From positions 1 to 21,185 of the forward strand of contig JBAZYX010000072.1 of NCBI GenBank assembly GCA_041659105.1: DNA of 21,185 nucleotides. Direction: 5' to 3'. The notes beneath the pieces were generated by a model that did not search any database, was not told the DNA's origin, and saw only the letters and a list, made by a program, of their open reading frames with translations. Positions 15,450-21,185 of this stretch are shown here, piece by piece; within the stretch, counting starts at the first letter, position 1; every line of letters begins with the position of its first letter. The DNA is from CAIUKV01 sp041659105. GTDB taxonomy: Bacteria > Actinomycetota > Acidimicrobiia > IMCC26256 > PALSA-555. A program made the translations under genes and the position numbers.

Positions 15450-16756
15450 CCGGGCCGAAGCGCGATCCACGCGAGCTGACCGAGCGCGAAGACGAGGCAC
15501 ACGATCGCGCCCAGCGCGACGACGAACGGTGCGCTCGTGTGGTCGGCCACCGTGCCCATCCAGATCGCGCCGACGGGGATCAGCCCGCCCCAGGTGACGA
15601 CGAACAGCGACATGATCCGGCCCCGCTTGTCGTCGTCGGCGAGGTGCTGGAGCAGGGTGTTGAGCGCGGTCGTCATGGAGAAGTAGCAGAAGCCCACGAC
15701 CACGGCGCAGCCGAGCGCCGTCGCCCACGACGGCGCGAGCGCGAACCCGAGGGACGCGAGCGCGAAGCCCACGAGCCAGCGCAGCGAGGTGCGCAGGGGC
15801 GGGACGGTCTTGCGCATGGCGTTGCCGACCGCGCCGATCACCGCGCCCACTCCGGATGCCACCACGATCGCGGTGAAGTCCTCCGTGGGCCGGTGGTGCA
15901 CGTCGTTCGCGAACAGCGGGTACAGCGCGATCTGCGCGGCCCCGAAGATGGAGAACACGCTCATGGTGACCAACGCCGCGACGGCGGGCGGACGCTCGCG
16001 CGCGTGGCGGAGCCCGTCCTTCATCCGGCTCCACGCGCTGTGCTCGGAGTGGATGTCGAGATGGGAGCTCAGGCGGATCGGGAGGAGCAGCGCGGCGACG
16101 AGCGCACTCGACGCCGCGTACACCGCGAACGACCAGCCCGCGCCCCAGATCGCGAGGATCGGCGCCCCGAGCGCGGGACCGGCGATGCGGCAGAAGTTGT
16201 TGCCCGCCGACGACATCGACACCGCGCTGAGCAGGTCCGCCTGGGGAACGGTGTTGGCCACCGCGGCGGACTGGGTGGGCCCGAGGAACCCGTAGGTGGT
16301 GCCGAGGGCGAACGCCACCATCACGACGATGACGGGCGTCGCCACGTCGGCGAGGATGAGCGCGGCCATCAGGGTGCCGATGCCGGCGATCGCGACCCGG
16401 ATGAGCACGAGGAGCCGCTTGCGGTCCATCCGGTCGGCCACCACACCGGCCACGGGCGCGAAGAGCAGCATGGGGATGAAGTTGGCGAAGAAGAGGATCC
16501 CGAGCCAGGTCGCCGACTTGTCGGTGATGTCGGCCATGTAGGCCTGCAACGCGACGAACGAGATCCAGTAGCCGATGTCGCCGATGCTGGACGCGGAGAA
16601 GAGGAGCGCGAACTCGCGGTGGTGCAAGGCCCGGAAGGGATGGGTCCGGACGCCGGGCTCGGGGGCGAGCTCGCCGGGCGCCGGCCCGGGGAGCGCTGCT
16701 TCGAGCTCGGGGAGCGCGATCTCGAACTCGAGCGGGCGCCGCGACATGTCGGTCAC
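15422..16756 (-). CDS. MFS transporter, EntS/MFS_3-like
   Basis: A 444-residue membrane protein with about twelve predicted helices, resembling the MFS_3 group that includes the enterobactin exporter EntS. A soluble Glu/Pro-rich N-terminus (about 1-45) precedes the first helix. The conserved loop between helices 2 and 3 reads DRMDRKR at 108-114, and the helix 5 region has GPALGAPILAIWGAGW. Probably a proton-driven exporter in the cytoplasmic membrane. The GTG at 16756 is chosen because it overlaps the stop of a bridging micro-ORF; an ATG three codons later (16747) is an equally simple start. It follows the SDR gene by 34 bp. Its 3' end overlaps the convergent ATPase gene by 28 bp. Substrate unknown. 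Confidence 0.88.
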
Positions 16757-16791
16757 GGAGCCGCCCGCTCCCCGGCGGACGCGCCCGGCAT
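16753..16791 (-). other. Micro-ORF bridging the SDR and MFS genes
   Basis: Thirteen codons encode MPGASAGERAAP and a stop. The ATG shares its A with the TGA stop of the SDR gene (TGATG), and the TGA overlaps the GTG start of the MFS gene (GTGA). It spans the whole 34-bp gap. Translation is unproven; it is listed because the same arrangement recurs at four other gaps in the window. Confidence 0.25.
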
Positions 16792-17594
16792 CAGGGCTCG
16801 TACGTGCCGTCGTCGCGCCGGATCCAGCCCGACGACGCGAGCGAGCCGCCGTCGACGTGCAGCACCGTGCCCGTGACCCACTTCGACAGGCGCGACGCGA
16901 GGTACACGGCCGCGCCGGCGCAGTCGTCGGTCTCGCCCCAGTCGAGGGGCACCTTGCGCCCGTAGGCCTGGGTGTCGCCCTGGGTGACCGACTCCGCGAG
17001 GCCTTCGTCGCCCGGGGTGCGGATCGCGTCCGGCGCGATCGCGTTGACCCGGATGCCCCGGGGGGCAAGCTCGAGCGCGAGCGTCTTCGTGAGGCTGGTG
17101 ACGGCGGCCTTCATCGCGGCGTACACCCCGAACCCGGGGGCGGCGCGGTGGGCCTCGATCGACGTGACGTTGATGATCGACCCGCCCGCGGGCATCACGG
17201 GCACCGCGGCCCGGATGCAGTGGGTGACGCTGACGAAGTTCTCGTCGACCATCGTCGCCTGGCCCTTGGGGCTCGTGTCGAAGAAGTGGGCGTAGAACGT
17301 GCCCGCGGCGTTGTTCACGAGCACGTCGACCTGGCCGCGGGCGTCGACGACCCGCCCCACGAAGGTCTGCACGGCGTCGGGGTCGCGCACGTCGAGCACC
17401 TCGACGAGCGGGGGGCGGCCGATCCCCTCGAGCAGGGCGACCGTCTCGGCCTGGCTCGACTCGTCGCGGTCACAGATGGCGACGTCGGCGCCGAAGCTCG
17501 CGAGGCCCAGCGCGATCGCCCGGCCGATGCCGCGGGCGGCGCCGGTGACGATCGCCGTCTTGCCGGCAAGGGACGCGTCGGCCGGCGTGATCAT
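16791..17594 (-). CDS. SDR-family oxidoreductase
   Basis: A complete classical 267-residue SDR. Cofactor motif TGAARGIG at 17-24, acidic residues after beta-2 (CDRDES) favouring NAD(H), NNAAG at 94-98, catalytic S145 in NVTSIEA, and YAAMK with Y158 and K162. The C-terminus carries the usual GTVLHVDGG. The family includes 3-hydroxyacyl-CoA and hydroxysteroid dehydrogenases; nothing here decides between them. ATG start preceded by aaggggggagc, a strong ribosome binding site. It is followed by the MFS gene on the same strand and is divergent from another SDR across 124 bp, so the two dehydrogenases may share control. Confidence 0.9.
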   Translation of the reverse strand: MITPADASLAGKTAIVTGAARGIGRAIALGLASFGADVAICDRDESSQAETVALLEGIGRPPLVEVLDVRDPDAVQTFVGRVVDARGQVDVLVNNAAGTFYAHFFDTSPKGQATMVDENFVSVTHCIRAAVPVMPAGGSIINVTSIEAHRAAPGFGVYAAMKAAVTSLTKTLALELAPRGIRVNAIAPDAIRTPGDEGLAESVTQGDTQAYGRKVPLDWGETDDCAGAAVYLASRLSKWVTGTVLHVDGGSLASSGWIRRDDGTYEP

Positions 17595-17718
17595 CGTGCT
17601 CCCCCTTCGTGACCGCCGGCTCGCCCGGGCCCGTGCGCGTTGGACGCTGCGGCTCGGGGCACCCTACCGTTCCCCCGCTCGTCACTCCGGCGACGCGCCC
17701 GACTGCGGAGGACCGCCC
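17595..17718. promoter_or_regulatory. 124-bp divergent intergenic region between two SDR genes
   Basis: It holds ribosome binding sites for both directions: ccccct just beside the minus-strand ATG, and ggagga at 17707-17712, 6 bp before the plus-strand ATG. A weak plus-strand promoter candidate is TTGGAC (17640-17645) with TACCGT (17665-17670) at a 19-bp spacing. On the minus strand the complement of 17662-17667 gives TAGGGT as a possible -10. No strong palindromic operator was found. Confidence 0.3.
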
Positions 17719-18516
17719 ATGACCCGTCTCGACGACACGCCCGTCCCCGATTACGCGAACCGGCTCCGCCTCGACGGCCGCCGCTTCGTGGTGATCGGCG
17801 CGGGCCAGGGGATCGGCCGGCAGACCTCGCACGCCCTCGCGGCGAACGGCGCCCGGCTGCTCACGGTGGACGTCGACCCGGACCTCGCGGCCGACATCGC
17901 GGCCGAGGTCGGCGGGACGCCGTGGTCCGGTGACGCGACCAAGCGCGAGGACGTGGAGCGCATGTTCGCCGACGCGACGCGCGAGCTCGGGGGCGTCGAC
18001 GGCTTCGTCGACATCGTGGGCATCTCGCGGTTCGTCGACCTGCTCGACCTCACCGACGACGACTGGAACTGGCACTTCGACATGAGCCTGCGCCACGCGT
18101 TCCTCGCGATGCAGTACGGCGCCAAGGCGATGGCCGACCACGGTGGCGTGATGGTGTTCGTCGCCTCGGTCTCGGGCATCACGTCGGCGCCGCGGCACGC
18201 GGCGTACGGCGCGGCCAAGGCCGGGCTGATGTCGCTGGTGCGCACGGCTGCGGTGGAGCTCGGGCCGATGGGCATCCGGGTCAATGCCGTCGCGCCGGGT
18301 GTGGTGTGGACCCCACGGGTGTCGGGGTACCTCGGCGACGAGGGTCGTGAGCGCAACAGCGAGAACTCGCCCCTGCGGCGCGTGGCCCTCCCCGAGGACA
18401 TCGCGTCGGCGCTGCTGTTCTTCGCCTCGGACCTCGCGGGCTACGTCACCGGGCAGACGCTCTCGGTCGACGGCGGGGTCGGGGCGAAGTTCCCGTACCC
18501 GATGGACGGGCTGTAG
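17719..18516 (+). CDS. SDR-family oxidoreductase with atypical cofactor-loop motifs
   Basis: A 265-residue SDR, first gene of a four-gene plus-strand unit. The glycine-rich turn reads IGAGQGIG (26-33) rather than TGxxxGIG, and the NNAG position is occupied by DIVG (98-101). The rest is intact: D51 after beta-2, catalytic serine at S150/S152 in VASVSG, YGAAK with Y163 and K167, and a C-terminal GQTLSVDGGVG. The Asn that completes the SDR tetrad is not obvious in the helix DWNWHFDMSLRH. The enzyme may still be active, as the Tyr, Lys and Ser are present. The N-terminal MTRLDDTPVPDY precedes the fold. ATG start with ggagga 6 bp upstream; 3 bp separate it from the next gene. Confidence 0.87.
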   Translation: MTRLDDTPVPDYANRLRLDGRRFVVIGAGQGIGRQTSHALAANGARLLTVDVDPDLAADIAAEVGGTPWSGDATKREDVERMFADATRELGGVDGFVDIVGISRFVDLLDLTDDDWNWHFDMSLRHAFLAMQYGAKAMADHGGVMVFVASVSGITSAPRHAAYGAAKAGLMSLVRTAAVELGPMGIRVNAVAPGVVWTPRVSGYLGDEGRERNSENSPLRRVALPEDIASALLFFASDLAGYVTGQTLSVDGGVGAKFPYPMDGL

Positions 18517-18519
18517 ACG

Positions 18520-19560
18520 ATGGCGAACGTGGAAGTGGGACGAGGCGGCGACGTCGGCGACGGCGAGGGCCGCGCGCCGGCGGTGGAGCCGTTCGTCCGG
18601 GGCTGCGCGTGGCCGGCGGGAGCCGGGGCGTCCTATCCCCGGGCGAACCCGGCCGACTTCGCCCGGCTGCCGATCGACACGTGGGGGACCGCCCAGCTGC
18701 CGGTGGGCGTGCGGTTGGAGCTCGTGGGTGACGCCACCGCGATCGAGCTCGACTACCGCACCGAGACCGACGACTTCGGGTACCGGGGCGAAGGCGCGGG
18801 CAAGTTCTTCACCGTGGTCCGTGACGACGCCGTCGTGGACGAGCAGCCGGCCGTGCTCGGGTCCGGCACCGTGCGCCTGTCCGTGGTCGGCGGCGGCGAC
18901 CGCGCGATCGTCTACCTGCCCGAGGGCATGAAGCCGACCGTCGACGCGATCCGCGCGGTCGACGGGAGCATCGAGCCCGCGCCCGGTCAGCCGCGCTGGC
19001 TCTGCTACGGCGACTCGATCGCCGAGGGCTGGATCGCGTCGGGCCCGGCGGGTGCGTGGCCGGCGGTTGCCGGGCGCGTGTTCGGCCTCGACGCCGTCAA
19101 CCTCGGGTACGCGGGCTCGGCCCGGGGCGAGATCGTCTCGGCCGAGCACATCGCGGGCGTCGCGGCCGACGTGATCTCGATCTCGCACGGCACCAACTGC
19201 TGGACCCGCATCCAGCACAGCGCCGGGCAGATGCGCGAGAACACGCGTGCGTTCCTCACGCTCGTGCGGGCCGGCCACCCCGGCATCCCGATCGTGGTGT
19301 GCAGCCCGGTGATCCGCCCCGACGCGGAGGCCACGGCCAACGCGCTCGGGGCCACCCTCGCCGACCTGCGGGCGGTGATCGAGGAGGTCACCCGCGAGCA
19401 GATCGACGCGGGCGACACCCTGATGTCGCTCGTCCTCGGCGAGCCCGTGATCCAGGCCGAGCACCTGGCCGACGGCGTGCACCCCGGCGACGAGGGCCAG
19501 CGGATCATCGCCGCCACCTTCGGGGCCGCGGTGCGCGAGGCGCTCGACACCAACTCGTAG
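18520..19560 (+). CDS. SGNH/GDSL-family hydrolase
   Basis: A 346-residue esterase or lipase-like enzyme. An N-terminal beta-rich domain (about residues 25-150) is followed by the SGNH fold. Block I is YGDSIAEG with nucleophile S166, block II is GYAGSARGE with an oxyanion glycine near 199, block III is HGTNC with N226, and block V is ADGVHPGDEG with D318 and H321. All four family-defining residues are therefore present. No signal peptide is seen, so it should act in the cytoplasm. The N-terminal beta domain recalls two-domain carbohydrate or acyl esterases; the substrate is unknown. It lies 3 bp after the SDR stop, so probably co-translated. It could remove an acetyl or acyl ester from a pathway intermediate. 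Confidence 0.88.
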   Translation: MANVEVGRGGDVGDGEGRAPAVEPFVRGCAWPAGAGASYPRANPADFARLPIDTWGTAQLPVGVRLELVGDATAIELDYRTETDDFGYRGEGAGKFFTVVRDDAVVDEQPAVLGSGTVRLSVVGGGDRAIVYLPEGMKPTVDAIRAVDGSIEPAPGQPRWLCYGDSIAEGWIASGPAGAWPAVAGRVFGLDAVNLGYAGSARGEIVSAEHIAGVAADVISISHGTNCWTRIQHSAGQMRENTRAFLTLVRAGHPGIPIVVCSPVIRPDAEATANALGATLADLRAVIEEVTREQIDAGDTLMSLVLGEPVIQAEHLADGVHPGDEGQRIIAATFGAAVREALDTNS

Positions 19561-19572
19561 CCACTGCTCCAA

Positions 19573-19599
19573 GCCCCACTCGCCCCACTCGCCGCCCCA
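19573..19599. repeat. Short 9-bp tandem repeat between hydrolase and unknown gene
   Basis: The unit gccccactc occurs at 19573 and 19582, followed by a degenerate third copy (gccgccccac) from 19591. It fills about half of the 51-bp spacer and ends shortly before the cgggag ribosome binding site of the next gene. Confidence 0.6.
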
Positions 19600-19611
19600 C
19601 CGGGAGCCGCC

Positions 19612-19935
19612 GTGTTCGTGCAGGTCGACGTCAACGCGCAACCGCCGGTCGTCACGCTCGAGGAGCCCGACGACTGCGCCCGCTTCCACCTCACGGTGGT
19701 GGGCGGCAACGACCTCGCCCGGGTGTTCGGCGCGCTGGTCGACGCCGCGGCCGGTCGGCTCGAAGGCGACCACGCGCTGGTGACGATCGACGCGGTGCGG
19801 CGCATGGCCGCGGGCCGCGTCGGTGACGACTGGGACGACCGGTTCGCCGCGATGCTCGGCTTCGCGAAGAGCAAGGGCTGGATCGACGACACGGGCAACG
19901 CGATCCAGGCCCACATCGAGCACGGGGAGGGCTGA
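19612..19935 (+). CDS. Small protein of unknown function encoded beside an APH-fold kinase
   Basis: A 107-residue acidic soluble protein; I do not recognise a named family. The N-terminal third is beta-rich (FVQVDVNAQPPVVTLEEPDD, then FHLTVVGG), followed by helices covering LARVFGALVDAAAGR, HALVTIDAVRRMAAG and DDRFAAMLGFAKSKGWI. No cysteine pair beyond a single Cys, no membrane segment and no signal peptide. The GTG start at 19612 follows cgggag; its stop is 2 bp before the kinase ATG, so the two are tightly co-expressed. A role as accessory subunit or regulator of the kinase is plausible by position only. The sequence composition matches its neighbours, so recent transfer is not indicated. 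Confidence 0.72.
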   Translation: MFVQVDVNAQPPVVTLEEPDDCARFHLTVVGGNDLARVFGALVDAAAGRLEGDHALVTIDAVRRMAAGRVGDDWDDRFAAMLGFAKSKGWIDDTGNAIQAHIEHGEG

Positions 19936-19937
19936 CC

Positions 19938-20972
19938 ATGGCCGGCGAGCTCGATCTCGACGAGCTGGCGGCGCGCGCCACGGCCGCGGCCCAGGACTGG
20001 GCACCCGGCACCGCGATCGTGGACGTGCAGACGCTCACCGGCGGCTCGTCGAGCCTGACCTTCACCGGGATGGTGGAGGGCGGGCCGGCCGCGGGGGAGC
20101 GCATCGTGCTGAAGGTCGCACCGCCCGGGCTGGAGCCCGTGCGCAACCGCGACGTCGCCCGGCAGGCCCGCCTCATGCGGGCGCTCGCCGGCGCGCCGGG
20201 CGTGCGCGTCCCCACCGTCTACTTCGAGGACGACGGCGATCCGCCGGAGGTCCCGCCGTTCCACGCGATGAACGTGGTGCCGGGCGAGTGCCTCGAGCCG
20301 CTGCTGGAGGCGCCGTCCCCCGAGGTGATGCCGCTCGTTCCCGACCGGGCGTTCGCCGCGGCGCGGATGCTGGCCGCGCTGCACCGGGTCGATCCCGACG
20401 TGGTGGGACTGGGCGCGGAGAAGCGCACGTCGCTCGAGGACGAGATCAAGCGGTGGACCCGCGCGTTCGAGACGGTCGACGAGCGCATGAGCGCGCGCTA
20501 CCAGGAAGCCGAGGCGCTGCTGTTCGCGACGATGCCGCCGGCGCTCCCCGACGCGATCTGCCACGGCGACTACCGCCTCGGCAACATGCTCTGCGCCGGG
20601 GGCGACGTGGCCGCGCTCATCGACTGGGAGATCTGGTCGCTGTCGGACCCCCGGCTCGACCTCGCCTGGTTCCTCTTCTTCACCGAGGAGGCCGAGCACC
20701 CGATGGCGAGCAACCCGGGGCCGACCGGCATGCCCACCGCGGTGGCGTTGCTCGACGCGTACGTCGCGGAGTCGGGCGTCGAGCCCGCGAACCTCGAGTG
20801 GTTCCACGCGCTCATCCGCTACAAGGAGGCGGCCGCCACCTCGCTGCTGATCAAGCGCGCGCTGAAGAACGCGGGCGACGACGGCATCGCCGGCGGTACG
20901 TGGATGACCTCGATCCCCAAGTGCACCGCAGACTGCATCGCCCGCTTGGAGAGCTTCCAGCCGGAGGGCTGA
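19938..20972 (+). CDS. APH-fold phosphotransferase family protein
   Basis: A 344-residue kinase of the aminoglycoside-phosphotransferase/choline-kinase fold. The ATP-binding lysine is probably K59 (RIVLKVAPPG), the Brenner-type catalytic loop is CHGDYRLGNML with D211 and N216, and the metal-binding Asp is D229 in ALIDWEIW. It is of the type found fused to or beside acyl-CoA dehydrogenases (ACAD10/ACAD11, LvaA), some of which phosphorylate 4-hydroxyacyl-CoA to allow its degradation; antibiotic resistance is unlikely from this context. It lies 2 bp after the small unknown gene and ends the SDR-hydrolase-unknown-kinase unit. Its stop is 11 bp from the stop of the convergent HNH gene. Substrate not shown by sequence. 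Confidence 0.9.
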   Translation: MAGELDLDELAARATAAAQDWAPGTAIVDVQTLTGGSSSLTFTGMVEGGPAAGERIVLKVAPPGLEPVRNRDVARQARLMRALAGAPGVRVPTVYFEDDGDPPEVPPFHAMNVVPGECLEPLLEAPSPEVMPLVPDRAFAAARMLAALHRVDPDVVGLGAEKRTSLEDEIKRWTRAFETVDERMSARYQEAEALLFATMPPALPDAICHGDYRLGNMLCAGGDVAALIDWEIWSLSDPRLDLAWFLFFTEEAEHPMASNPGPTGMPTAVALLDAYVAESGVEPANLEWFHALIRYKEAAATSLLIKRALKNAGDDGIAGGTWMTSIPKCTADCIARLESFQPEG

Positions 20973-20983
20973 GCCCGGCGCCG

Positions 20984-21185
20984 TCATTCGCGCCTTCGCG
21001 TGCGGGCTTCGTGGTCGCGTTGGTGTTGTTGGAGGTGGTGTCTTCGGCATCTGAGCTCGAGGTTGGGGAGGTTCGTCTCGCCGTGGTGGGTCCAGTGGGT
21101 CTTGTGGTGGGCGTCGCACCAGTGGGCGGGGGTGGTGCAGCCGGGTTCGACGCAGCCGCCGTCACGGAGGCCGAGCGCACGACGC
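20984..21185 (-). CDS. HNH endonuclease, 13E12/DUF222-repeat type (C-terminal part only)
   Basis: Sixty-six codons and a TGA stop are visible; the start lies beyond the right edge. The translation includes RDGGCVEPGC, then WCDAHHKTHW and NLELRCRRHH, the zinc-knuckle and HNH (beta-beta-alpha metal) motif that ends actinobacterial 13E12/DUF222 proteins. These are multi-copy genes in many actinobacteria and are suspected mobile or recombination-related elements, with function not established. The base composition here is visibly less GC-rich than the flanking kinase gene, with runs such as ttggtgttgttgg on the plus strand. It is convergent with the kinase gene. No repeat or target-site duplication could be judged because the gene is cut. 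Confidence 0.85.
   Translation of the reverse strand, partial: RRALGLRDGGCVEPGCTTPAHWCDAHHKTHWTHHGETNLPNLELRCRRHHLQQHQRDHEARTRRRE

Noticed and set aside
19938..20972. Antibiotic resistance by aminoglycoside phosphotransferase
   Set aside because: The fold is shared, but the type and the neighbours fit a catabolic small-molecule kinase; no resistance-gene features are visible.
17470..21119. Long minus-strand frames (844 and 704 codons) opposite the SDR-hydrolase-kinase unit
   Set aside because: Same antisense artefact; all sense genes there have full motifs and ribosome binding sites. Only the short HNH frame at 20984-21185 is real on that strand.

Overview
The window is very GC-rich (well over 65% by eye, with strong G/C preference at third codon positions) and almost fully coding, with many GTG starts. 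Gene content (CYP125/142-like P450, actinobacterial acyl-CoA dehydrogenase, several SDRs, EthD-type protein, fused Liv-type transporter genes, and an HNH nuclease of the 13E12/DUF222 type at the right edge) points to Actinomycetota. A soil or aquatic Acidimicrobiia-like lineage is my best guess, as inference only. No rRNA, tRNA, CRISPR array, insertion sequence or phage gene was seen, and no gene-free stretch exceeds about 125 bp.

Layout. (1) 1-4221, minus strand: a six-gene run read right to left (medium-chain dehydrogenase, SDR, 88-aa Nfu-like protein, SDR, EthD-domain protein, PaaI-type thioesterase cut by the left edge). (2) 4284-6320, plus strand, divergent from (1): PhyH-type dioxygenase and a second zinc dehydrogenase. 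(3) 6317-9424, minus strand: TetR regulator, cytochrome P450, acyl-CoA dehydrogenase. (4) 9445-10202, plus: two overlapping small DUF202 membrane proteins. (5) 10328-15449, plus: a branched-chain-amino-acid-type ABC importer condensed to three genes (binding protein, fused LivH-LivM permease, fused LivG-LivF ATPase), with a recognisable promoter in front. (6) 15422-17594, minus: SDR and MFS exporter-like protein. (7) 17719-20972, plus: SDR, SGNH hydrolase, 107-aa unknown protein, APH-fold small-molecule kinase. (8) 20984-21185, minus: the C-terminal end of an HNH nuclease.

How it may work together (inference). The enzymes are those of aerobic catabolism of a hydrophobic, branched or cyclic compound: hydroxylation (P450, PhyH), alcohol/ketone interconversion (two zinc dehydrogenases, four SDRs), ester cleavage (SGNH hydrolase), acyl-CoA desaturation (acyl-CoA dehydrogenase) and CoA release (thioesterase), with Liv-type uptake and MFS export. 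The kinase next to a small unknown protein recalls the LvaA/LvaB pair that phosphorylates 4-hydroxyacyl-CoA in Pseudomonas levulinate catabolism, though I see no sequence likeness to LvaB. The substrate cannot be named from sequence.

The most unusual structural feature is that five of the short gaps between co-directional genes are themselves open as micro-reading frames. Each start overlaps the upstream stop codon and each stop overlaps the downstream start codon, as if ribosomes were relayed across the gap. Short tandem repeats with a 9-bp period also occur at three gene ends or junctions.
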